Origin: Gordonia polyisoprenivorans NBRC 16320 = JCM 10675
GTDB lineage: Bacteria; Actinomycetota; Actinomycetes; Mycobacteriales; Mycobacteriaceae
Assembly (NCBI RefSeq): GCF_000241325.1
Contig: NZ_BAEI01000031.1
Location: 372,001 to 436,000 of the forward strand
Direction: 5' to 3'
DNA length: 64,000 nucleotides
This document shows positions 51,239 through 59,717 of this stretch, one piece after another. A program made the translations under genes and the position numbers. The notes beneath the pieces were generated by a model that ran no database searches, had not been told where the DNA came from, and saw only the letters and a program-made list of their open reading frames with translations. The first letter of the stretch is position 1; every line of letters starts with the position of its first letter.

Positions 51239-54200
51239 TCAGTCGCCCGTCTGGCCGCTGCGGCTGCGACGCAGCAGATCGTGCACGCTGATCCGATCAT
51301 CGTCCTCGGTGTCGCGGGCATGACGATCCGATGCCGTCCGGTCACGGCCCGGCGAGCTGGCTCGCGGGTCGTCGGCGGACGGCGCACCCGAGCGATCGGG
51401 TCCGGCACGACCGGGTGCGGCCGGATCGGGGACGTCGGCCGTGGTGGTCGGGTCCGCGGTGGTCGGATCACTGACGGCGCGTGGCGGCACCAGCCGCGAC
51501 GATCCCTGCGACAGACCACGATCCATGGGGGAGGGGCGGTCGGGACGTGCCTCGGTGGGGGCCGGGCGACCGCGTCGAGAGCGTTCCTCCGGGCTCAACG
51601 ATGCGGCCAGCGGACGCTGGCCGGTCTGGTCGAGCTCGGGCCGACGCGACAGCGGTGATCCCGGTCCCGGTTGTGGCCCACTCGCGCTGCCGGGTGGAGG
51701 TCCCGAGGGCGGTGTCGGCGGACGGCGGGTCAGGTCGGGACGTGCACGGTGACCCGGCTGCGATTGAGTGCCCGGCTGGGGCCGGCCTGTCGCCGGCGGT
51801 GCGGTTCGGGGGCGCGGCGCGCTCGGTGGTTGCGGAGTACTCGGTGGTTGCGAACGTGCTGCGCCCGACGTGCCCGGGGCGCCCGAAGTGTTTGGCGCGC
51901 TGGGCGATTCCGTTGCGCCTGCGACCGGTCCGGGTGCACTGAGGCGGATGCCGCCCTCGCCGAGGCTCCACCCACCGGTATCGGGGCGGTCCTGTGTGTT
52001 CGGCGAGTAGCGCCGCGGCGGGGCCGGCGGTGCGTCGGCGGGCGCCGAGGCCACCGGCCGAGGTGCCCCCGGACGGGGGCCGGTCGTCATGCGCGGCGCA
52101 GGCATGTCACCCGACGGAGGTGCGGATGGACCGCGTCGTGCGGTGGCCGGCGGTGTGGGAACCTTCTGCGCCGGAACCTTCTGCGCCGGAACCTTCTGGG
52201 TGGGAACCCGTTGTGCCCGTGCGCGGTTCGGCGCTGATGGGGGTGCGGCTGATGCGGGTGCGGCAGGCCTGCGGGGTCCGCCCGGTTCCACGGTTTGCGG
52301 GGTGGCCCGCCCGGCGCGGCGTCGCGTACCCGCCGCCGACGGCGCTGCGGCCATCACCGATGTCGGGACCTCCGAGACCAGGGTGCCCGCACTGATCGCG
52401 CGTGGGGCGATGGCGTCGGGACGCTTGTCGTCGGGTTCCTCGTCGAGAATGATCTCGCCCAGACCGATCTTGCGCTGCAGCGTGCGCATCCAGCGCGGTG
52501 CCCACCAGCAGTCGTCGCCGAGCAGTTTCATCACCGACGGCACCAACAGCATGCGAATGATGGTGGCGTCCAAGATGAGTGCGGCGATCATGCCGTACGC
52601 GATGTACTTCATCATCACGATCTCGGACAGGCCGAACGCGCCGGTCACCACCACGAGAATGGCGGCGGCCGCGGTGATGATGCGACCGGTCAGCGCCGTG
52701 CCGACGCGGATCGCCTCGGTGGTCGACGCGCCGCGCTGTCTCGCTTCCACCATGCGGGACAACAGGAATATCTCGTAGTCCGTGGACAGGCCGAACACGA
52801 TGGCGATGATCAGTACCAGTACCGCGGCGAACAGCGGGCCGGGGGTGAAGTTGGCGATGCCGGCACCATGGCCGTCGACGAAGATCCATGTCAGGATGCC
52901 CAGCGTGGCGCCGAGACCCAGCACCGACATCAACGCCGCCTTGATCGGCAACACCACCGACCCGAACGCCAAGAACATCAGCAGCCCGGTGATCAGCACG
53001 AGCATCAGTGCCATCAACGGAAGTCGTTGCAGCAGAGCATCAATGGAGTCCTGCGTGAGCGCCGGCGTGCCGGCCACCCACATGCGCATACCGCTGGGCA
53101 CATCGATCTTGCGCAGATCCTTGATCGCCTCACCCGCGGTGTCCCGATTCACCAGGCCCGCCGACATCTGCAGCACCTGTAGTCCCGACGATCCGTAGCT
53201 GCCGGTGAGGGCGCCGTCGTCGGCGGAGGAGCTGAATTTCTTGGTGAAGCCGGGGACCTTGTTGGCCTCGTCGGCGATCTGCGAGATCGCATTACCCGCC
53301 GACGAGTTGTTCTCGTCGTACATGATGACGAGCTTGATGTCCTCGGTGCGTTCGGTCGGGAAGTACTTGTCGAAAGCCTCCTGCGCGACCCGGCTCGGAT
53401 TGTCCGGCGGCAGGTACTGCTCGCTGATACCGCCGAACTTGATGCCACCGAACGGGATCGTCAATACCAGCAGCAAGAGGACGGTGGGTACCGCGGTGGC
53501 CACCGGGTGCTTCATCACCCAGCCCGAGAGCCGGCCCCAGAATCCGTTCTCGATCTCCTCCCGCGACTTGGTGCGGCCGGTGAGGTCGGCGACGCGGTGG
53601 TCGAGCCGATCGGCGCCCGACGGGGAGAACTTCCGCACGATCGGGAACAGGGTGTAGGAGAGCATCCAGCGCAGCGAGAATGCGTCGACGCGCGGCCCGA
53701 GGATGCCCAGGAGTGCGGGCAGCACGGTGATCGAGAGGATCGCCGCCAGCGACACCGACGCGATCGCGCCGTAGGCCACCGACTTGAGGAAGCCCTGCGG
53801 CATGATCAGCAGACACGCGATCGCGGCGACGATGATCGTCGCCGAGAACACCACCGTCTGACCGGCGGTCATCACGGTTCTTCGTACCGCGGCTTTCGTC
53901 GAATACCCTTCGGCGAGTTCTTCTCGGAATCGGCTGACGATGAACAGCCCGTAGTCGATGGCGATGCCCAGACCGATCAGGGTGACGACCGACTGGGCGA
54001 AGATGTTCAGTTCGGTGACCTGGGCGATCGCGTTCATGATGCCCAGCGAGCCGGCGATCGTCAGACCGCCGATGAAGACCGGCAGGCAGGCGGCGATGAC
54101 ACCACCGAAGATGAAGAACAACATCAGCGCGACCAGTGGCAGGGCGATGATCTCGGCGCGGTGGATGTCGGCGTCCATGCCGCGGGCCATGGCTCCGGCG

Positions 54201-54823
54201 ACCGGCTGCAGGCCGGCGAGTTGGAACGTGGTGCCGGCCGGTAGGTCGTAGCGCTGCGCGATGTTGTCGAAGAATGGCTCGATCGTCTTGAAGTTGTTGA
54301 GCACCGTGGTGTCGTCGTTGCCGGCGACACCGATACTGATGAACGCCCGCTGCTGATCAGGGGTGATCGTGCGGGATCTGACGATGTCCTGCGCGGCCTT
54401 GCCCGCGGCATCGGTCGGGGTGAAGAACGGGTCGATGACCTGCTGGTTGTTCCGCAGCGCCGACTGTTCGCCCTCCGGAGTGGAGGTGTCGCCGTTGTAG
54501 GCGCGCTGCACGACCGTCGGATATTTGGTCAGCAGGTCGTCGACGAATTTCTCGACCTTCGTGCTGATCTGCGGGTCGGTCACCTTGGTGCCGGGCGGGG
54601 CGGTGATCAGCAGGATGACGTCGGAGCGGTGATCGCGGCCGAGGGCGGTGTCGGCGACGACCGAACCCTTCGACGACTGCGACGTCGGATCGAACCACCC
54701 GCTCTGGCTGAGATGCTTGCTGAGTCCGAGGCCGTAGAGCCCCAGTCCGCCCATCAACACCACCAGGACGGCGATGACGGCGAAGCGCATCCGATAGACG
54801 AATGTGCCGATGGCTCCGAACAC
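51239..54823 (-). CDS. mmpL3: MmpL3, trehalose monomycolate transporter
   Basis: This is a 1194-aa RND transporter, the MmpL3 type: 1+5 and 1+5 membrane segments with two periplasmic loops (~45-180 and ~430-545), and a long cytoplasmic C-tail from ~770. The proton-relay Asp-Tyr pairs are in GIAIDYGLFIVSRF and GLSTDYEIFLLSRM. In mycobacteria MmpL3 flips trehalose monomycolate and is essential. Assignment rests on sequence plus the conserved order AI-2E gene, mmpL3, NYN gene, trmB, pckA. The ~420-residue tail is Pro/Ala/Arg-rich and carries a 15-bp repeat array. GTG 54823 follows AAAGGA. Confidence 0.93.
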   Translation of the reverse strand: MFGAIGTFVYRMRFAVIAVLVVLMGGLGLYGLGLSKHLSQSGWFDPTSQSSKGSVVADTALGRDHRSDVILLITAPPGTKVTDPQISTKVEKFVDDLLTKYPTVVQRAYNGDTSTPEGEQSALRNNQQVIDPFFTPTDAAGKAAQDIVRSRTITPDQQRAFISIGVAGNDDTTVLNNFKTIEPFFDNIAQRYDLPAGTTFQLAGLQPVAGAMARGMDADIHRAEIIALPLVALMLFFIFGGVIAACLPVFIGGLTIAGSLGIMNAIAQVTELNIFAQSVVTLIGLGIAIDYGLFIVSRFREELAEGYSTKAAVRRTVMTAGQTVVFSATIIVAAIACLLIMPQGFLKSVAYGAIASVSLAAILSITVLPALLGILGPRVDAFSLRWMLSYTLFPIVRKFSPSGADRLDHRVADLTGRTKSREEIENGFWGRLSGWVMKHPVATAVPTVLLLLVLTIPFGGIKFGGISEQYLPPDNPSRVAQEAFDKYFPTERTEDIKLVIMYDENNSSAGNAISQIADEANKVPGFTKKFSSSADDGALTGSYGSSGLQVLQMSAGLVNRDTAGEAIKDLRKIDVPSGMRMWVAGTPALTQDSIDALLQRLPLMALMLVLITGLLMFLAFGSVVLPIKAALMSVLGLGATLGILTWIFVDGHGAGIANFTPGPLFAAVLVLIIAIVFGLSTDYEIFLLSRMVEARQRGASTTEAIRVGTALTGRIITAAAAILVVVTGAFGLSEIVMMKYIAYGMIAALILDATIIRMLLVPSVMKLLGDDCWWAPRWMRTLQRKIGLGEIILDEEPDDKRPDAIAPRAISAGTLVSEVPTSVMAAAPSAAGTRRRAGRATPQTVEPGGPRRPAAPASAAPPSAPNRARAQRVPTQKVPAQKVPAQKVPTPPATARRGPSAPPSGDMPAPRMTTGPRPGAPRPVASAPADAPPAPPRRYSPNTQDRPDTGGWSLGEGGIRLSAPGPVAGATESPSAPNTSGAPGTSGAARSQPPSTPQPPSAPRPRTAPPATGRPQPGTQSQPGHRARPDLTRRPPTPPSGPPPGSASGPQPGPGSPLSRRPELDQTGQRPLAASLSPEERSRRGRPAPTEARPDRPSPMDRGLSQGSSRLVPPRAVSDPTTADPTTTADVPDPAAPGRAGPDRSGAPSADDPRASSPGRDRTASDRHARDTEDDDRISVHDLLRRSRSGQTGD

Positions 54824-54937
54824 GCCGAGTCCTTTCTGAAAGTCCGGGGAAGAATTGTCGCAGCGCCTCCTGAGCTCTCCCTGAGGTACTGCTCGTGAGG
54901 CCCCCGACGCCTCGTTACTGCGGTTGTGCCACCCGGC
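54824..54937. other. Gap with a truncated GGGGAAGAATC-family copy
   Basis: TTTCTGAAAGTCCGGGGAAGAATTG (about 54834-54858) resembles the right half of the hairpin element at 36598-36665. It lies between the end of the NYN gene and the mmpL3 start; on the minus strand it precedes the mmpL3 ribosome site. A second weak dyad lies at ~54868-54896. Confidence 0.5.
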
Positions 54938-55663
54938 TCACCGGAGAAGCGCCGACAGCGGCCGGAACGGCGCCAGCCACGCGCCCTCGTCGGGCAGCGA
55001 GTCCAGGCCGATACGCGGTAACGGTTCGCGGAACACACCGGGGATGTCTTCGAGATCGACGAACTCGAGTCCGTCGGTCGTCAACGCCCAGCTGGCGTGC
55101 TCGCGGAACCCGATCACGGTGACCGGGACACCGTCGGCAACGATCTCCAACAGTGGTTCCCGGAACGCCTGCCCGTCGGCAGACGCCACGATCAGTCCGG
55201 CTAACCCCACAGTGTGCCTGCGCAACTCGATGTGGTCGAGCATGTCGGAGTCGACGTCGCTGTCCTCGGACACCTTGGGCTTGGCGAACACGGCGTAGCC
55301 GACGTTGCGCAAGGCCTCCACCCACGGCCGCACGACATCGGCGCTACCAGGCACGATGTTGGTGAACACGGTCGCCTCGGGTTCCACGGGATGCCCGGCC
55401 GCCGAGCCGTCGGCGGCTGTGTCGAGTTCCACGTCGCCGGCCGCGCGTCGACCGGACAGATCGGCTGTGCGGGTCAGCATCCACCGCCCGAGAGCGTCGA
55501 AACGTGGGCGGTGCGCCGCGGTCGGCCGACCGCCGAGGATCGCGCCGAGACCCATGTCCATGTTCGGTGCGTCCCACACCAGGAGCATGCGCGGGGCGCC
55601 GCTCTGGCCGGCGATCGTGTCGGCGAATCGACCGCCGGGCGGGGTCGGTGCGGCGTCGTTCAT
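54938..55663 (-). CDS. NYN-domain protein (Rv0207c-like)
   Basis: This is a 241-aa protein with a NYN (PIN-like nuclease) domain. It starts LLVWDAPNMDMGLG, where the first catalytic Asp is expected. Further acidic residues occur in DSDVDSDMLDHIE and the last-domain segment VASADGQAF. It may be an RNA-processing nuclease. The ATG overlaps the trmB stop, and synteny with Rv0207c between mmpL3 and trmB is clear. Confidence 0.85.
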   Translation of the reverse strand: MNDAAPTPPGGRFADTIAGQSGAPRMLLVWDAPNMDMGLGAILGGRPTAAHRPRFDALGRWMLTRTADLSGRRAAGDVELDTAADGSAAGHPVEPEATVFTNIVPGSADVVRPWVEALRNVGYAVFAKPKVSEDSDVDSDMLDHIELRRHTVGLAGLIVASADGQAFREPLLEIVADGVPVTVIGFREHASWALTTDGLEFVDLEDIPGVFREPLPRIGLDSLPDEGAWLAPFRPLSALLR

Positions 55664-56496
55664 CGATTCTCCTCGGCCCTGGTGGGTGGGTCCTGCGGCG
55701 GCTTGACGTAGACGAACTCGTTGACGTCGCGGCCCTCGCGTTCGGCGCGTCCCTCGAACTTCGTCGTCGGACGGCTCAGCGAGATGGGTGTCGGGCGGGT
55801 CGCCGGCACCACGTGCGGCGCGGCCGGGTCCTGGGTGGCCAGGATCTCGGCGATCCACTCGGCGTAGTCGGCGTGGTCGGTGGCGATGTGCAGGATCCCA
55901 CCGTCGACCAGGCGGTCGGCCATCAACTCGACGGTGCCGCGCTGGATGAAACGGCGTTTGTGGTGGCGGGATTTGGGCCACGGGTCGGGAAAGAAAACCC
56001 GGATACCGGTGAGACTGCGCGGTGCGATCAGTTCCCGCAGCACCACCAGTGCGTCACCGCGGATCATCCGGATGTTGGTGAGACCGCCCCGATCGATCAG
56101 GCCGAGAAGCTGCGCGAGCCCCGGTTTGTAGACCTCGACGGCGACGACGTCGACGTCGGGTTCGGCCTGCGCCATCGCCGCGGTCGAGATCCCGGTGCCG
56201 CTGCCGACCTCGAGGACCCGCGGCGCGTCCCGGCCGAACGCGGCGGCCATGTCCATCGGCGGCTCCGGCGTCTGATCGGCACCGGTGGCCAGATCGCGGC
56301 CCAGCCGGGGCCACAGGGTCTCCCAATTGCGCTGCTGGTTGGGCGTCAGGGTGCCGCGCCGGAACCGGAAGCTCGTCACCCGCGGGTACAGCCGGGACCG
56401 ATCGACGTACTCACCGGCGGGCTGGTCCCGAATGGATTCACCCTGCTCACGCCCGGTGGCGTCGGCGGCAGGGGGCACCGGTCGGTCAGTGTTCAC
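55660..56496 (-). CDS. trmB: tRNA (guanine-N7-)-methyltransferase
   Basis: This is a 278-aa SAM-dependent enzyme that makes m7G46 in tRNA. The SAM motif LEVGSGTGISTAAMA, the acidic EVYKPGLAQLL, the TrmB signature VFFPDPWPKSRHHKRRF and HIATDHADYAEW are all clear. GTG 56496 is chosen; ATG 56568 would add 24 residues. The N-terminal ~50 residues are poorly conserved. It is coupled to the NYN gene. Confidence 0.93.
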   Translation of the reverse strand: MNTDRPVPPAADATGREQGESIRDQPAGEYVDRSRLYPRVTSFRFRRGTLTPNQQRNWETLWPRLGRDLATGADQTPEPPMDMAAAFGRDAPRVLEVGSGTGISTAAMAQAEPDVDVVAVEVYKPGLAQLLGLIDRGGLTNIRMIRGDALVVLRELIAPRSLTGIRVFFPDPWPKSRHHKRRFIQRGTVELMADRLVDGGILHIATDHADYAEWIAEILATQDPAAPHVVPATRPTPISLSRPTTKFEGRAEREGRDVNEFVYVKPPQDPPTRAEENR

Positions 56497-56623
56497 CGGT
56501 CCATCGTGTCCTATCGCCGTGGAGAGGTCATCCTCGACACCCTGGGCCTGTGTATTTCTGTGCCGCACGTCGGGCTTGTCCGGGTTAGGCTGCCAGACCA
56601 GGGGAGATGTGGGGGAGAGGTGA

Positions 56624-57466
56624 ATGACCGATCGACGTGGTGAGCTGGCGCAGGTGCTCGATGGCGCTTCGTCGGCGGTGTGTGACGCCCTGCCCGGCGC
56701 GGTGCGCGCCGAGGTGTCGGCGGCGGCGCGCGATCACCGGCGCGCCCTGACGATCGCGGTCACCGGCCGCCCGGGCACCGGTCGCGACACCATGACGCGG
56801 GCGGTGCGGGAGCGGTTGCGAGTCGGCGCGCTCGGCCCCGGCGAGGACCCCGACGCGATCGACGGCGCCGACCTCTGGGTGCACGTGATCGTGGCCGCCG
56901 TACGCCCCGCCGACCACGAGATCCTGGCGTCGTTGCCCGCCGAGCGCACGATCGTTGTCCTCGGCAAGGCCGACACCCACCCCGATCCGCGCGACGCCGC
57001 GCACGCAGCGGCCGATGCCGCCCGGATACTGGGCCGACCGGTCACTGCCGTCTCGGCGCTTCTCGCCTGCGCCGATGTCACCGAGGCGGAATGGACCTTT
57101 CTCGCCGACCTCGTCGCCCGCGACGAGCAGATGCCGTCGATGGCCGGACACTTCCTCGTCGGCGATCCCGGCGGACGCGAACGCACCCTGCGACGTGGTC
57201 TGCTGCGGCGCCTCGACCGGTTCGGTATCGAGACCGCTCTCGACCTGATGGGTGCGGGTGTGGTGGCCGACGTCGACGGTCTCAATGCGACATTGCACCG
57301 GCTCAGTGGCATCGAGGCGCTCGTCCCGACGGTCGCCGCGTGCGTCGACGAGGTCCGTGGGCGTCGGGAGGGCGTGGTTCGCGATCGTCTGGAGGGTCTG
57401 GCGGTTGCAGGCGTCGCTCGCGAGGGGATCGAGCAGCTGTTGCGCGTGCCGGAGGTGGTTCGGTGA
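56624..57466 (+). CDS. Uncharacterised P-loop-like protein (Rv0209-like)
   Basis: This is a 280-aa protein of unknown function. GRPGTGRDT (~48) resembles a degenerate Walker A, with a possible guanine-binding GKADTH at ~112, so an ancestral GTPase fold is likely. No membrane segment is seen. A GGGGAGAGG ribosome site precedes ATG 56624. It is the first of three overlapped genes between trmB and pckA and matches Rv0209 in position. Confidence 0.75.
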   Translation: MTDRRGELAQVLDGASSAVCDALPGAVRAEVSAAARDHRRALTIAVTGRPGTGRDTMTRAVRERLRVGALGPGEDPDAIDGADLWVHVIVAAVRPADHEILASLPAERTIVVLGKADTHPDPRDAAHAAADAARILGRPVTAVSALLACADVTEAEWTFLADLVARDEQMPSMAGHFLVGDPGGRERTLRRGLLRRLDRFGIETALDLMGAGVVADVDGLNATLHRLSGIEALVPTVAACVDEVRGRREGVVRDRLEGLAVAGVAREGIEQLLRVPEVVR

Positions 57467-59025
57467 ACGCCACCGCTGCGCAGCAGATCACCCCAGACGG
57501 GATCACCCCAGACGGAATCACCCCAGACGGAATCACCCCAGACGGGATCTACCACCAGGTGTGGCAGGCGACGGGATTCGACGCGACGAGCATGCCGGAG
57601 CCCGGGGCTTCGATCGTGGTGGCCGGGGCGGTGGGTTCGGCCATCGACGATCTGCTGGCCGCCTGCGCGGCGGTCGCCCCCGACCTACCGATCTCGGCGA
57701 CCGGTTCCGGCCTGGGAACCGGTGGGATCGGCTCGGGCCTGATGGTGCTGGATCCGTCGTCGGACCTCGATGCCGACGAGGTCGAGCTGTTCGTGCGGTT
57801 GCGGACCGAGGTGGGCACGGTCGCCCTGGTGTGCACCGGAATCGACGCATTCTGGGAATGGCCGCGACGGTTGCGCGCACAGCGCGCCGTTCTCGATCCC
57901 GCCGAGGAACTCCCGGTGTTCGCGGTATCGGCGGCGGCTGCGCTGGCCGGCGCGGTCGACGAGTCCGGCCTGACCGACCTGGTGGCCTGGATGCACGAGG
58001 GTCAGATGCGCCCGATCGAGCAACGCATCGAGCAGGCCCGGCTCGCGGCGTGTGTGACGGCGCTGGACCGGCGTATCCGCGACGACCATCTCTCGTCGGC
58101 CGCCACCGTGCACACCGACCCGGACGACCTGATGCGTCGCCGACGGACTCTGGTGGCCACCCGCGACCGCGGACGCACCGACCGGCTCGCGGCGGTCCGC
58201 GCGGGCGTCGCCGGGGTCCGCACGGCCACGATCGCCGACGCACAGACCGGGTTCCGGGCGCTGCTCGCCGCGGCGAACCGTCGCTGTGCGCACGCCACAC
58301 CCGGCGAGCTGGCGACCCATCTGACCTGGCTCGACGCCGAGATCGCACAGGTCAATGCCCGGGTGGACGCCGTTCTCGACGACCGGCTCGAGGCCGTCGG
58401 GGCCACCGCGTTGCTCGGCGTCGACGGCGACGAGCCGGGTCGCGGAGCCGGTCCGGCGGGGCAGGCGGTGTCGGCGGTGCGTCGTGCCCCGCCGACCGGT
58501 CGTCGCGGCGCCGAGGACGCGCTGATGGTGCTCATCGGGGCGTCCACCGGCGTCGGCGTCGGCCGCCTGATCGTCTCGCCGATGGCGGCGGTGGACACGC
58601 TGCAGTGGATCTCGATGCCGTTGACCCTGGTGATCGGTGTGGCCGTGGCGTTCTGGGTGATCCGGATTCGCCGGGCGGCTGCGCGACGCACCGATCTGCG
58701 GTCCTTCTCGGCCGAGGTCCTCACGGAGGCTCGTGGTCGGCTCGAACAACGCATCGCCTCACGGAGCACCGAGGCCGAATCACGTCTGGCCGGGCAGATC
58801 ACCCGGCATCATGAACGACGGGTCCGCCAAGTCGCCGCCGACGTCGCCGAGATCGACGCGTCCCTACGCCGGCTGCGCGCCGGGCAACCGTCCGGGGCCA
58901 CCGCGGAGTCGGCCCGGCTGGCCGGGTTGCGGCACACCGTTGCGACACGGCTGGCCGAGGCGACGCGGACGAAGGCACGGGCCGAGACGACCACCGCACC
59001 CGCGGTCACGAGGAGTGAGCAGTGA
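57463..59025 (+). CDS. Uncharacterised membrane protein with GTPase-like N-terminus (Rv0210-like)
   Basis: This is a 520-aa protein. The N-terminus carries four ITPDG repeats encoded by exact-length 15-bp units (57487-57546). Residues ~40-180 are a GTPase-like but degenerate domain, since no P-loop is obvious. A double membrane hairpin lies at ~365-410, and the C-terminal ~130 residues are Arg-rich helices, perhaps coiled coil. The arrangement recalls dynamin-like membrane proteins, but this is a guess. GTG 57463 overlaps the previous stop; GGAGG is well placed. Confidence 0.72.
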   Translation: MNATAAQQITPDGITPDGITPDGITPDGIYHQVWQATGFDATSMPEPGASIVVAGAVGSAIDDLLAACAAVAPDLPISATGSGLGTGGIGSGLMVLDPSSDLDADEVELFVRLRTEVGTVALVCTGIDAFWEWPRRLRAQRAVLDPAEELPVFAVSAAAALAGAVDESGLTDLVAWMHEGQMRPIEQRIEQARLAACVTALDRRIRDDHLSSAATVHTDPDDLMRRRRTLVATRDRGRTDRLAAVRAGVAGVRTATIADAQTGFRALLAAANRRCAHATPGELATHLTWLDAEIAQVNARVDAVLDDRLEAVGATALLGVDGDEPGRGAGPAGQAVSAVRRAPPTGRRGAEDALMVLIGASTGVGVGRLIVSPMAAVDTLQWISMPLTLVIGVAVAFWVIRIRRAAARRTDLRSFSAEVLTEARGRLEQRIASRSTEAESRLAGQITRHHERRVRQVAADVAEIDASLRRLRAGQPSGATAESARLAGLRHTVATRLAEATRTKARAETTTAPAVTRSEQ

Positions 59026-59429
59026 TGGAACCGTTCGTACTGGGCGAGGGTGGCGACCCGGACGACGACGCGGCGGCCGGGCTCTGGCACGGCGATGCGG
59101 AGATCGAGGACGCGGCCCATCTCGCCGGACTTCCCGACACCCCGCTGCCCGGTGAGGAACCCGACACCGGCGCCGATGACCACCTGTGGATGTACGACGA
59201 CGGTCGGGTGTGGGATCTCGGTCCAGCCGACGTCGACACCGACGCCGACGGCGTCGCCGACTCGTTGACCCGGACCGGCCCCGACGGCATGACCGTCTAC
59301 ACCGACCGCGATCACGACGGGCGCGTCGACACCGTCACCCATATCGGGTCCGACGGCGACTACGAAGCGCACCGGCTGGCCGCCGACGGCCGCACCTGGG
59401 TACCGACCGATTCGGGCAGGCTCGACTGA
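59022..59429 (+). CDS. Asp-rich protein (DUF6802-like)
   Basis: This is a 135-aa acidic protein with repeats like DVDTDADGVADS and YTDRDHDGRVDTVTH, similar to EF-hand or thrombospondin-type-3 calcium-binding loops. It has no signal peptide. Start is GTG 59022 or ATG 59025 after AGGAG; it overlaps the preceding stop. Its function is unknown. Probably part of the same three-gene operon. Confidence 0.75.
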   Translation: MMEPFVLGEGGDPDDDAAAGLWHGDAEIEDAAHLAGLPDTPLPGEEPDTGADDHLWMYDDGRVWDLGPADVDTDADGVADSLTRTGPDGMTVYTDRDHDGRVDTVTHIGSDGDYEAHRLAADGRTWVPTDSGRLD

Positions 59430-59717
59430 CTCCGGAGCCGTCCAACGGGCCCGCAGATGGGCTCCGCAAGGGCCGCCGGGGGCGTCCACGGGGGCGGTGA
59501 ATCGGACTTTCGTGAGCATCTCAAGCCGCCTTTCGGGGGCGATTTCCCAGGTCACGGCGGTGTAGGGTTTGCCGGCTGTCGTAAGTGGACCTATGGAAAT
59601 GTGGCATATACCGCATCTGTTAACCCCGCCACCTAGCGGACGTTCGGTGACCGTATCCTGGGGATAAGCCGCCGTACCCCGGTCACCATCGATGGTGGCC
59701 AACTCCGAGGAGGAGAT
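59430..59717 (+). promoter_or_regulatory. pckA control region with 14-bp palindrome
   Basis: This 288-bp gap has a possible -10 TATCCT (59654-59659). The perfect palindrome CACCATCGATGGTG (59684-59697) lies between it and the GAGGAGGAG ribosome site, extended to near-symmetry over 59681-59700. A regulator bound here, or the hairpin in mRNA, could control pckA. An AT-rich run at ~59600-59625 is the other notable part. Confidence 0.5.

Noticed and set aside
57487..57546. CRISPR-like repeat array
   Set aside because: Units are contiguous 15-mers without spacers and encode ITPDG in a real gene.
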